Positions 15,633 through 22,997 are shown, counted from the first letter of the stretch. The stretch: DNA of 24,423 bases from JAJPKK01 sp035311445 (GCA_035311445.1 DATGCX010000209.1:1-24423); one strand, 5' to 3'. Notes: generated from the letters alone by a model not told the origin. A program made the numbers and translations.

Positions 15633-17396
15633 ATGCCTGACCGCGTCGGATGTGTCGTCAATGCCGGGTGCGCCGCCTTGTTCGGCGTTTCTCTCACCAC
15701 GCTCGCCACCTCGGCCTTCGCCGCCGAATACAAGATGACGGTCAACAAGGACCGGCTCATCAACGCGCAAAATGAGCCGCAGAACTGGTTGATGATGAAC
15801 GGTGACTATGGCTCGACCCGCTATTCGAAGCTCACTCAGATCAATCGCGACAACGTCAAGAACCTGCGCATGGTGTGGGCGCTGGCGCTGCGCGGCATGC
15901 AGGACGTCGGGCAGAACGGGCCCGAGAACGAAGTCAATCCCTTAATCGACAACGGGTTCATGTACACCGTAGATGGCTGGGGCACGGTCTACAAGATCGA
16001 CGCCCGCAGTCGCGATCATGGCGAATTCGTCTGGATCGCCGATCCCGGCGTCAAGCACGAGGGCAACGTGCCGCGCACCCGTGGCATCGCCCTGTGGGAA
16101 GACCTCGTCATTGCCAATCTGCCGGATGGCCGCGTGATCGCTATCAATCGCGACAGCGGCGAGATCGTCTGGGACAAGAAGATCATCTCGATCGACGAGT
16201 TCGGCAGCCGGGAGAAACTCTACGCCGCGCCGCTTGCGGTCGACGGAAAGGTTCTCATAGCCAACGGCGCCGGTGACGCGACCCGCGGGTGGCTTGCAGG
16301 GCTCGACGCGCGCACCGGCAAAGAGCTGTGGCGGTGGTACGCAATCCCCAAGCCCGGCGATCCCGGCAGCGAGACCTGGAAGGACAAGAGCAGCGTGTGG
16401 AAGACCGGCGGCGGTGGCCTGTGGCAGACCGGCTCCTACGATCCCGCCACCCGGCTCACCATCTGGGGCACCGGCAACCCGGTGCCACAATACGATCCCG
16501 AGGCGCGCCCCGGCGATAATCTCTACACCAACTCGGTGGTCGCTCTGGACATCGATAACGGCAAGCTGGTCTGGCACTACCAGTACTTGCCCAACGATTC
16601 CTGGGATTATGACGAGGTCGGCATCCATCTGCTTTACGATGCCAACATCAATGGCGAAATGCGAAAGGTGCTCGGGCATTTTGCCCGCAACGGCTTCTAT
16701 TATTCGCTCGATCGCAACAATGGCAGCTTTGTGCGCGGCGGCCAATACGTCAACGACCTGAACTGGACCAAGGGCCTCGACCCGAAGACCGGCAAGCCGC
16801 TCGAATATGACCCGGCGCTCGACGTGCAGCGTTATGTGCCGGAAGCGCGTTCGCTGCGCGGCGATCCGATGAAGCGCACATGCCCGACCTGGCACGGCGG
16901 CGTCGCCTATCAACCGACGGCCTATAATCCGGTCAAGCACGTTGCATATGGCGTGGGCGCTGAAGGCTGCTTCAGTCAGAATGGCGCTGCCGCCGCCTTC
17001 AAGGGTCCGAACGGCGGGCTCGACCGGGCGCGGAACGAGAAACGGACCTACACCAGCGACCTCTACTACGGCGCCATCAGCGCGTACGACACCGTCAGCC
17101 ACAAGCTGGTGGCGAAGACCGTGACCGACATCGAGATTCGCTCGGGCGTGACTGCGACCGCCGGCGGCCTCGTGTTCACGGCGCTGCAGGACGGCTGGGT
17201 CGTCGCCTATGACGACGACAAGCTGCAGCAATTGTGGCGCTTCAATCTCGGCACCCCGCTCAAGGGCTCGCCCGTCACCTACGCGATCGGAGCCAAGCAG
17301 TATGTCGCGGTGCAAGGCAGCGGGCGCCACCTGCACCCGGTCAAGTACGACAATCTGGAAACGTCGAGCTACCTGTTCGTGTTCGCGTTGGAGTGA
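15633..17396 (+). CDS. PQQ-dependent alcohol dehydrogenase, copy 3
   Basis: This 587-residue product is the most divergent of the three. Signal peptide 1-31 (ALFGVSLTTLATSAFA). Asn282, catalytic Asp325 and Asp327 (NDSWDYDEVG) are kept. The loop holding the first metal ligand is one residue shorter: NGAGDATRGW compared with NGSGDAGTRGW in copy 1 and NGAGDGGTRGW in copy 2. Other substitutions cluster in 183-215 (IISIDEFGSREKLYAAPLAVDGKV). The ATG has GGGGAGGACACC upstream. It is the last of the tandem array and converges with a cytochrome c gene. Retention of three copies suggests different substrates or expression; that is inference. Confidence 0.92.
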   Translation: MPDRVGCVVNAGCAALFGVSLTTLATSAFAAEYKMTVNKDRLINAQNEPQNWLMMNGDYGSTRYSKLTQINRDNVKNLRMVWALALRGMQDVGQNGPENEVNPLIDNGFMYTVDGWGTVYKIDARSRDHGEFVWIADPGVKHEGNVPRTRGIALWEDLVIANLPDGRVIAINRDSGEIVWDKKIISIDEFGSREKLYAAPLAVDGKVLIANGAGDATRGWLAGLDARTGKELWRWYAIPKPGDPGSETWKDKSSVWKTGGGGLWQTGSYDPATRLTIWGTGNPVPQYDPEARPGDNLYTNSVVALDIDNGKLVWHYQYLPNDSWDYDEVGIHLLYDANINGEMRKVLGHFARNGFYYSLDRNNGSFVRGGQYVNDLNWTKGLDPKTGKPLEYDPALDVQRYVPEARSLRGDPMKRTCPTWHGGVAYQPTAYNPVKHVAYGVGAEGCFSQNGAAAAFKGPNGGLDRARNEKRTYTSDLYYGAISAYDTVSHKLVAKTVTDIEIRSGVTATAGGLVFTALQDGWVVAYDDDKLQQLWRFNLGTPLKGSPVTYAIGAKQYVAVQGSGRHLHPVKYDNLETSSYLFVFALE

Positions 17397-17417
17397 CTTC
17401 AGAAGCGCGAGCGTCCC

Positions 17418-17485
17418 GGGATCGTGGGCGTCCCGCCCGCTCTTTCTTGAAAACACAAAGGAGCGGGCGGGACGCCCGCGGTCCC
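17418..17485. terminator. Inverted repeat between PQQ dehydrogenase 3 and the cytochrome c gene
   Basis: Perfect 17-base arms GGGCGTCCCGCCCGCTC (17426-17442) and their reverse complement (17461-17477) extend with two mismatches to 17418-17485. The core is the same as in the repeat at 13705-13766. It lies between two convergent genes, where a bidirectional terminator would be useful. Confidence 0.6.
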
Positions 17486-17498
17486 AGCCAACGCTCCG

Positions 17499-18044
17499 CT
17501 ACTTCGGAAATTCGCCGCAGGCCTCGGTCTCCTGGCCCCAGTACTCCACGCATTTCGCGTGGTCCATCGAGCCCTTGCCGATGATTTTCGCGAACATGAA
17601 ATCCGCGATGTATTCGATTTCCCGATTCTGCAATGTCGCCGGCGGGTCGGACATGTGCTTGCCGGCCTGTCTCAGGTCGGCCTGCTTGAGGCCGTAACAA
17701 CGGCCGTCGCTGTAGGCGAATTTGTCGAACGGCGGCATCCCGGTGCCCGGCAGGCCGCATTTGATGGTCAAGATCAGAGCGGCGCGGTCAAGACGGGTTT
17801 CGCGCAGATTGGCGCCATCCGGCATCTGGGTGTCCATTTTGCGGCCGTCACCAGCCCAACCATGGCACGACTGGCAGTTGCCCTTTTGCCGGAACAGCCG
17901 GCCGCCCTCGGCGATATCGCTGGCGTCCGCGGTCTGTGCGGCAAGATGCACGGGCGCGGCGAACAGCGCGCCCGCCAATACGGCGAGCGTTACGGCTGCG
18001 CGTCGCACGCCGGGCAACCAAATGGGGTGATGCATTTGTTCCAC
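17499..18044 (-). CDS. Exported c-type cytochrome, likely electron acceptor of the PQQ dehydrogenases
   Basis: The 181-residue product has a signal peptide (about 1-36, AAVTLAVLAGALFAAPVHLAAQ) and a single class I haem c motif CQSCH (Cys57, Cys60, His61), with Met103 in GTGMPPF as probable sixth ligand. Four or more extra cysteines (C96, one near 117, C164, C175) suggest a disulfide-stabilised, unusual C-terminus (KCVEYWGQETEACGEF). The GTG at 18044 is chosen because GGAGGAAA precedes it by six bases; an ATG three codons later is too far. PQQ alcohol dehydrogenases pass electrons to such cytochromes (cL/XoxG type). Its position beside the array supports that role; it is on the opposite strand and so separately expressed. 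Confidence 0.88.
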   Translation of the reverse strand: MEQMHHPIWLPGVRRAAVTLAVLAGALFAAPVHLAAQTADASDIAEGGRLFRQKGNCQSCHGWAGDGRKMDTQMPDGANLRETRLDRAALILTIKCGLPGTGMPPFDKFAYSDGRCYGLKQADLRQAGKHMSDPPATLQNREIEYIADFMFAKIIGKGSMDHAKCVEYWGQETEACGEFPK

Positions 18045-18143
18045 GCGCTTTCCTCCAGCATTTTTGATCCATTAATCCATCATCATATCGCTTGCTGGAC
18101 AGGAACTCCAAGCCGTGAAGCCGATTGGCGCGGAACCTGTTTG

Positions 18144-18261
18144 GTCGTGGCCAGGCTTGTCCCGGCCACCCCGATTATTCTTGCTGCGTGACTTGAGGTT
18201 CGGGGTCGCCGGGACAAGCCCGGCGACGACGCCGGGCAGTGATTCAAAGCGATCGAAATCC
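18144..18261. repeat. Dispersed palindromic repeat, family B copy 2
   Basis: This has the same structure as 10657-10775. Modules at 18144-18170 and 18204-18230 start 60 bases apart, followed by GATTCAAAGCGATCGAAATC. The element ends just before the next gene. No other feature is seen between 18045 and 18297 apart from the promoter-like motif. Confidence 0.75.
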
Positions 18262-18271
18262 TCGCTAGAAT
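18243..18271 (+). promoter_or_regulatory. Promoter-like sequence inside/next to repeat family B
   Basis: TTCAAA (18243-18248) and TAGAAT (18266-18271) are separated by 17 bases, a good fit to a housekeeping promoter, 27 bases before the GTG of the next gene. The -35-like part comes from the conserved tail of the repeat. Confidence 0.4.
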
Positions 18272-18297
18272 AGCACAGAACATCCGCGGAGCTTGTT

Positions 18298-19062
18298 GTG
18301 GCAGGTCCGTTTCGTATCCACATGATCCTCGTCGTTGTGTGCGCGATGGCGGCACCGTCGGCTGCCCAACCCCTGCGTCGCGCGACCATTTGGGACCTCA
18401 AAATCGGGGCCCCGATCGTCGAGCAACCGCCGCCGAGCGAGTTCCGCGGCTTCGCCTGCGGGTCCAATGGCGGCCCACCCCGCGCGCCGCTCACCGGCTG
18501 GACCGATTTCAACCGCTGTCCGGCGGAACCCGACGGCCTGCACGAGGTCTATTTCGAATACGACGATGAACTCGAATACATTGCCCGTGCCCACGACAAC
18601 GACCGCGAAATCTCGCGCTGGGCCGGCACCCACGAAGTGACTTTCCCGGTCATCACCAGCGCTTTGTTCGACGATACCGGCGTCCTTAAGGGGGTACGCA
18701 TGGTGACGGATGCGCGGCCGGAGCATCGCAACGACATCACCGAGGCCAACCGCAGGAAGCGCGAGGAAGCATACACCCTCGGCGGCGTCATGGCGGCGCG
18801 TTTCAACATCGATGCCGCGCGGGATTGCCAATCGGTCCCTCCTGCCGAGGGCGAAACGCCGGTCGGTTCGTTATTCGTCAAGCAGGTCTGCGAGCGCAAG
18901 GATACCGCCGCCGGCCGCCGGATCGTGCTGCGCGTCAACCTGTTCCGCAAGCCGGGCCAAAGCGGCTACAATCCGCAATTGCCGACCCAATTGACGCAGG
19001 GCCAGTTCGAGAGCTCCGCGCGAGTGGAGATTTATCGGCTCGGTCCCAGTGACAGCCCGTAG
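18298..19062 (+). CDS. Exported protein of unknown function
   Basis: The 254-residue product starts with GTG at 18298, with GGAG about six bases upstream. The signal peptide is 1-23 (IHMILVVVCAMAAPSAAQ). The mature part has four cysteines (in GFACGSNGG, FNRCPAEPDG, RDCQSVPP and KQVCERKDT), probably two disulfides, and a beta-rich centre (HEVYFEYDDELEYIARAHDND, HEVTFPVITSALFDDTGVLKGVRMVTD). I do not recognise a family. The TAG stop lies within a copy of a dispersed repeat (19060-19149), so the repeat may have inserted at, or trimmed, the original end. It is a single gene between repeats. Confidence 0.75.
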   Translation: MAGPFRIHMILVVVCAMAAPSAAQPLRRATIWDLKIGAPIVEQPPPSEFRGFACGSNGGPPRAPLTGWTDFNRCPAEPDGLHEVYFEYDDELEYIARAHDNDREISRWAGTHEVTFPVITSALFDDTGVLKGVRMVTDARPEHRNDITEANRRKREEAYTLGGVMAARFNIDAARDCQSVPPAEGETPVGSLFVKQVCERKDTAAGRRIVLRVNLFRKPGQSGYNPQLPTQLTQGQFESSARVEIYRLGPSDSP

Positions 19063-19149
19063 CCTGGGTTGAGCGCAGCGAAACCCAGGGTGTGCGTTGC
19101 CGCGTTGCCAGGGCCGTCCCGGATTTCGCTGCCGCTCAATCCGGGCTAC
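19060..19149. repeat. Dispersed inverted repeat, family C copy 1
   Basis: This 90-base element begins GTAGCCTGGGTTGAGCG, ends CGCTCAATCCGGGCTAC, and forms a long hairpin. It supplies the stop codon of the preceding gene. The copy at 19995-20084 has the same length. Confidence 0.75.
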
Positions 19150-19156
19150 ATTTCCG

Positions 19157-19945
19157 CTATGGCTCCGTCGTTCCGTCCGGCATGATGGTGGCGTGATAGG
19201 TCGCGCCGTCGAGCTTTGCCTCGTAGAGATTGGCCTGGCGCAGATTGGTTTCGGCCAGGTTGGCGCGGCTCAGGTCGGCGCCACGCAAATTCGCATGCAG
19301 AGCGTCGGCGTCGGTGAGATCGGCCCCGACGAGCTTTGCGCCGGTCATATCCGCTCCCATCAGCCGCGCTCCGGCCAGCACGACGCCGTCGAGCTTGGCA
19401 TCGCGGAGCAAGGCCTGGTCGAGCGCCGCGCCGGTGAGGTCCGCGCCGGTCAATACCGCGTCGTCAAGGCGGGTCCTGCGCATGTCGGCGCTCCGCAGCG
19501 TCGCCTTGGCGAGATCGCTGCGCAGGAACCTCGCGGTGCCCATCAGGGCTTCGGTGAAATCCGCCCCGGCCAGCTTGGCGGCGTCGAGGATCGCGCCGTA
19601 AAGCATCGCCTCGGTGAGCTTGGCGCCGGCGAGGTCGGCGCGGCTCAAATTGGCCTTATTGAGATTGGCGCCGGAAAGATTAGCGCCGGCGAGCTTGGCA
19701 CCGATCAACCGCGCGTCGTGAAAATTTGCGTCCTTGAGATTGGCGCCTGCGAGGTCCGCACCGCTGAGATCGCGACGCTTGAAATTGGCGCCGGCGAGAT
19801 CACAGCCGGCACATTGCTTGATCCGGCCGGCGAGGAAGTCCTCGCGTGAGTCAGCGCACGTGCCGGCGGACCGACAAGCGATCGCCGCTGCAGCAGCGAT
19901 GAACGCTATAATCAGAAGACGCGGATATGAATTGCGGCTCATCAT
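19157..19945 (-). CDS. Exported pentapeptide-repeat protein
   Basis: The 262-residue product begins at ATG 19945 (or the next codon, 19942). The longer open frame upstream is translated repeat DNA and is rejected as coding. A signal or lipoprotein-type leader (LLIIAFIAAAAAIAC) is followed by SREDFLAGRIKQCAGCDLAGANF. About 40 pentapeptides of the A(D/N)LxX type run to near the end (e.g. ADLAGANLKDANFHDARLIGAKLAGANLSGANL). These form a right-handed quadrilateral beta-helix. Many such proteins are exported and uncharacterised; others mimic DNA, but the leader argues against a gyrase role here. No clear ribosome binding site is visible. Substrate or partner unknown. Confidence 0.85.
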   Translation of the reverse strand: MMSRNSYPRLLIIAFIAAAAAIACRSAGTCADSREDFLAGRIKQCAGCDLAGANFKRRDLSGADLAGANLKDANFHDARLIGAKLAGANLSGANLNKANLSRADLAGAKLTEAMLYGAILDAAKLAGADFTEALMGTARFLRSDLAKATLRSADMRRTRLDDAVLTGADLTGAALDQALLRDAKLDGVVLAGARLMGADMTGAKLVGADLTDADALHANLRGADLSRANLAETNLRQANLYEAKLDGATYHATIMPDGTTEP

Positions 19946-19994
19946 TTTATGAACATAACGCGGTAGCCTTTGGCAGGCGAGGGCTTCCAGTACC

Positions 19995-20084
19995 GTAGCC
20001 CGGTTGAGCGGCAGCGAAACCCGGGATCGGCCTCGCCAGGCGTCGAGGGCGGTCCCGGATTTCACTTCGTTCAATCCGGGCTAC
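19995..20084. repeat. Dispersed inverted repeat, family C copy 2
   Basis: GTAGCCCGGTTGAGCGGCAG at the left and TCAATCCGGGCTAC at the right are imperfect reverse complements over 90 bases. This is the same family as 19060-19149, and the two copies flank the pentapeptide gene. Confidence 0.75.
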
Positions 20085-20100
20085 AGCGCACAATACCCGT

Positions 20101-21051
20101 TCAATCGCCTCCCCCGAACGACCGAAAGATCATGTCGGGCGCGCTGGTGTTGTGGCGCGACGGCAGGCGCCGTCCGGCCCACAATTCGAGCGCGTCGGCG
20201 CGCCGAAACGACATGATCGGCGCGACCTCATAGGCCTTGCCGACCGGCGCGCGCCAGGCAACCTGCGCGACATCGGCATTGGTTTCGGTGACGAACATTG
20301 AGCGCAGCGCTGCGAACGGGCCCTCAATGACGCGATCGAATGTTACGTCCAGCGAGACATGTTCACGGTTGACGACGTCGAGCCGCAGCGTCGCGCCGCC
20401 GCCGCGCGCAAAGGCGAGGCGGAACGTGCGCGTTGCCGGGTCAAACGACACTTCGCGGATATCCACGAATGGCCGCCCGGCCGTCTCGATCGGACCGACC
20501 AGGAAAGACGAACCATAGGCGCTGTACGGCAGATGCTCCGGCGGCAGGGGGCGGGCGCGCCAATAGCCATCGGCCGGATAGAGCACGAGCACTTCCTCGG
20601 TGCGCTCCCTGTATTTGGTGAAGAGCTGCAGCAAGTGGAGGCCGGTTTCGACACGCGCTCCAACCCGCACCGGGACATTGTTGGGGCGCCAGAACGACGA
20701 AAACGTGTGGCCGACCAATTGCAGATCGTTGGTCTCGTAGATAGTGACGCGACGCGGCTCGGCGCGATGCACGGGATCGGTCGACATGTCGCAGTTGCGA
20801 AAGTCAGGCGCCGTGCGATCCGCCACGATGGTGCCGGCATAGGCCGGATGGATTGCCTCAATGGCGAATCGACGGACCGCGCCTGAGGTCAGTTTGAGAT
20901 AAATATTGTCGGTCTCGGCGCACAATGTCGGCGTGCTGGCATTCTCGACCGCGACTGCGATGGGATCGGCCGCGAAAGCGCAAGCCGGCGCCGTCAATGT
21001 CGCGAGTGCGGCACCGGCATAGCGCCAAACCCAGTTACGCCAGCGTCGCAT
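20101..21051 (-). CDS. Exported protein of unknown function, downstream of FkbM
   Basis: The 316-residue product starts at ATG 21051, with AGGAG seven bases upstream; in-frame starts further up lie inside the FkbM gene. The signal peptide is 1-25 (WRYAGAALATLTAPACAFAA). The mature part has beta-rich sequence (DNIYLKLTSGAVRRFAIEAIHP, RRVTIYETNDLQLVGHTFSSFW, RVGARVETGLHLLQLFTKY, FRLAFARGGGATLRLDVVNREHVSLDVTF). It ends APDMIFRSFGGGD. No family is recognised. It overlaps the end of the methyltransferase gene by 17 bases, so the two are likely one transcript. Confidence 0.75.
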   Translation of the reverse strand: MRRWRNWVWRYAGAALATLTAPACAFAADPIAVAVENASTPTLCAETDNIYLKLTSGAVRRFAIEAIHPAYAGTIVADRTAPDFRNCDMSTDPVHRAEPRRVTIYETNDLQLVGHTFSSFWRPNNVPVRVGARVETGLHLLQLFTKYRERTEEVLVLYPADGYWRARPLPPEHLPYSAYGSSFLVGPIETAGRPFVDIREVSFDPATRTFRLAFARGGGATLRLDVVNREHVSLDVTFDRVIEGPFAALRSMFVTETNADVAQVAWRAPVGKAYEVAPIMSFRRADALELWAGRRLPSRHNTSAPDMIFRSFGGGD

Positions 21052-21781
21052 AGATATCTCCTGAATTGGCGCGATCCGGCAAGGTCTTGAGCCACTCGGC
21101 GATTTCGCCAGCCGCGAGCTTGCGCCCATGGACGAAGGCGAGGCTTTCGCCGAGGGAAGCTTCAAATGCCCCGTAGCCGATCGTCGCGCAACGGGCGATG
21201 CAGGCGAGCGCGACATCGCGCTGGATCGTGGTGAATTCGAAGGACAGCGCTGGCCCCGCCAAGGAAAGTCCGGCCAAAACTTCGGCCTCGTAGCCCTCGA
21301 CGTCGATCTTGATGAACCGCGGCACACCATGGCGCGCGATCAGCGCGTCGAGCGTCGTGACCGGCACTTCGATTGTCCGGGTCCAGTGCTGGCCCTCCCA
21401 ACCGCGCGCATCATGGGCAGCCGTGATGAAGGCCTCCGACGCCGTGGAGACCGTCGGATTATCGAGGTTAAGTCTGAGCGCAATCGCTCCGGGCTCGCGG
21501 CCGACTGCGCTCTCCACCAAGGTTACCGCCTTGTCGCGGCCGTAGAACAACCGCAGCGTCGCTGCCGGTGCCGGCTGCGGTTCGACCGCGACCACCCGCG
21601 CGCCGAGGCGCCGAAATGCAGCGAGCCGGTCGCCCACGTGGCTGCCGATGTCGAACACCAGATCGCCTTTGGCGACGAAGCAGGCATAGTGCTGATCAAG
21701 CGCGTTGCGCCGCTGCCGATCGCCGTAGTAGATGCGCAGCGACCGGATCACGCCGCGCGCGGCGCGGATGGTGTCGAACAT
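21035..21781 (-). CDS. FkbM-family SAM-dependent methyltransferase
   Basis: The product is 248 residues. SAM-binding motif I is DLVFDIGSHVGDRLAAF (40-56), with VVAVEPQPAP (63-72) as motif II. The FkbM signature FIKIDVEGYEAEVLAGL lies at 156-171, and TTLDALI at 142-148 is also typical. FkbM enzymes methylate hydroxyl groups of sugars or lipids, often in surface polysaccharide pathways; the substrate here is unknown. The start ATG at 21781 has GGGGAG about ten bases upstream. The gene heads a two-gene unit with an exported protein. Confidence 0.9.
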   Translation of the reverse strand: MFDTIRAARGVIRSLRIYYGDRQRRNALDQHYACFVAKGDLVFDIGSHVGDRLAAFRRLGARVVAVEPQPAPAATLRLFYGRDKAVTLVESAVGREPGAIALRLNLDNPTVSTASEAFITAAHDARGWEGQHWTRTIEVPVTTLDALIARHGVPRFIKIDVEGYEAEVLAGLSLAGPALSFEFTTIQRDVALACIARCATIGYGAFEASLGESLAFVHGRKLAAGEIAEWLKTLPDRANSGDIYATLA

Positions 21782-21810
21782 GCGACCAATGCTCCCCGCC
21801 GGAAGGCGAA

Positions 21811-21990
21811 TTCCCTGACAGCAGGGAAATTAGCAGGGAATTTTGAAAAAAACGCGCCTGATTCCGTTCTTTCGGGACGACTTGGGGCCGCTCGTCGAGT
21901 GGATTCAACAACTTGCAGCGTATTCACTGCTCTTCTGAAAGCAGGGAATCTGTTTGCCCGAAACAGGGAGCGATTCGTCGGAACAGGGAA
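21811..21990. repeat. Cluster of CAGGGAA direct repeats
   Basis: CAGGGAA occurs at 21822, 21834, 21942 and 21984, with CAGGGAG at 21964 and the inverted form TTCCCTG at 21811. Further short tandem duplications follow: TCTCGGTAA at 22001 and 22018, and TTGACTCCTCA at 22030 and 22045. The 468-base gap 21782-22249 has no intact gene and looks like decayed or repeat-derived DNA. Confidence 0.6.
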
Positions 21991-22089
21991 TTGTGCCAAA
22001 TCTCGGTAATCGCCAAGTCTCGGTAACGCTTGACTCCTCAGTCCTTGACTCCTCACACCGTCGCGGCTTGCCGAGATGACGGCGGCTGT

Positions 22090-22196
22090 TCATGCAGGCG
22101 CCGCCCAGGCCGCAATGCCAAGCGCTGCGGTTGCGATCACGGCGAGGAGACCGAGCCGCGGTGTCAGGCCGTGGGGCGGTTCGTGATGGAATGCTG
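22090..22196 (-). other. Possible C-terminal remnant of a membrane protein
   Basis: On the minus strand one frame reads HHEPPHGLTPRLGLLAVIATAALGIAAWAAPA then TGA. It looks like a final transmembrane helix with coding-like composition, but there is no upstream body or start codon. Probably debris from a deleted gene. Confidence 0.2.
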
Positions 22197-22202
22197 TTCT
22201 TA

Positions 22203-22230
22203 TAGGACTAATGCTAGCATAATAGTCCTA
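22203..22230. promoter_or_regulatory. Operator-like palindrome before the oxidoreductase pseudogene
   Basis: TAGGACTA (22203-22210) and TAGTCCTA (22223-22230) flank a perfect ATGCTAGCAT core (22211-22220), giving a near-symmetrical dyad 20 bases before the ATG. This is the expected size for a dimeric helix-turn-helix repressor. No regulator gene remains next to it. Confidence 0.45.
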
Positions 22231-22249
22231 GATTGGCAAGGGAGAAGCC

Positions 22250-22886
22250 ATGAAGATTGCAGTGATCGGAGCCGGTAACGTGCGCACTGCGCTCGCCACA
22301 GGCTAGGCAAGGTGGGTCACACCGTCGTCTTTGGTGGGCGAGACGTAAACAAATCACAGCTGAGGGCTTTGTGTGCGCGAATTGGCGCGACGGCAGCGCC
22401 CTCGGCCAAGGCGGCGCAACAAGGCGAGGTCGTAGTCCTGGCGTTGCCTTGGGCAGGTGCAGAGAACGCAGTCAAATCGCTCGGCGACCTTAAGGGCAAG
22501 ATCGTGATCGATTGCATGAACCCGCTGACCCGGAAGGACGGCGTGCTCGGACTTAAGTTTGGGCACACGACATCGGGCGGGGAACCGTAGCGTCGTGGCT
22601 CCCGGGCGCACGGGTGGTGAAGACCTTCAATCAGGTAGGCGCAGACATGATGACGGCCGGCGATCGATTTGAGACGCGGGCCGTCATGTTCCTCGCGGGC
22701 GAAGACGATGCCGCAAAGGCGACCGTGGCTCAGCTTGTCAGTGAGCTTGGCTTCGAGGCACTCGACGCCGGAGGGCTGCGGCAAGCCCGCATCCTCGAAC
22801 CTTTCGCGATGGTGTGGATCAACCAGGCACTCTTTCGAGGCCTGGGGCGAAATTGGGCCTTTGGTGTGCTGCGTCCGAAGGGCTGA
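22250..22886 (+). pseudogene. F420/NADP oxidoreductase-like protein, twice frameshifted
   Basis: The ATG at 22250 with AGGGAG upstream opens MKIAVIGAGNV, a Rossmann start of the NADPH:F420 oxidoreductase-like family. Two single-base losses break the frame. The first is near 22297-22303, where the frame hits TAG; with one added base TRLGKVGHTVVFGGRD follows. The second is near 22586-22590, where GGE is followed by a stop; with one added base AVASWLPGARVVKTFNQVGADMM follows. The frame then runs to LRPKG with a stop at 22884-22886. The third glycine of GxGxxG is Arg (GAGNVR). Intact, it would be about 212 residues. These proteins reduce or oxidise a cofactor with NADP; this copy is very probably dead. 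Confidence 0.75.
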
Positions 22887-22912
22887 GTTCGCCGACAAAT
22901 ACGGCAGCAAAT

Positions 22913-22997
22913 GGAGCCAGATTGAGCGAGGCGAAGCGACAGCCCGGTCGGCACTTTTGATACCGGCCCCGGGTTTCGCTGCCGCTCAATCCGGGTT
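22913..22997. repeat. Dispersed inverted repeat, family C copy 3 (degenerate left half)
   Basis: The right part GGTTTCGCTGCCGCTCAATC is almost the same as in 19060-19149, while the left part (AGCCAGATTGAGCGAGGCGA) is degenerate. It lies between the oxidoreductase pseudogene and the pseudouridine synthase gene. Confidence 0.55.

Noticed and set aside
15942..17456. Antisense open frame of about 500 codons opposite PQQ dehydrogenase 3
   Set aside because: It is the complementary shadow of a well-supported gene; similar frames exist opposite copies 1 and 2.
19946..20074. N-terminal extension of the pentapeptide protein
   Set aside because: It is mainly translated family C repeat; the signal peptide begins at 19945.
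21052..21330. Upstream extension of the 316-residue exported protein
   Set aside because: It is the FkbM gene read in another frame; AGGAG and a signal peptide support the start at 21051.
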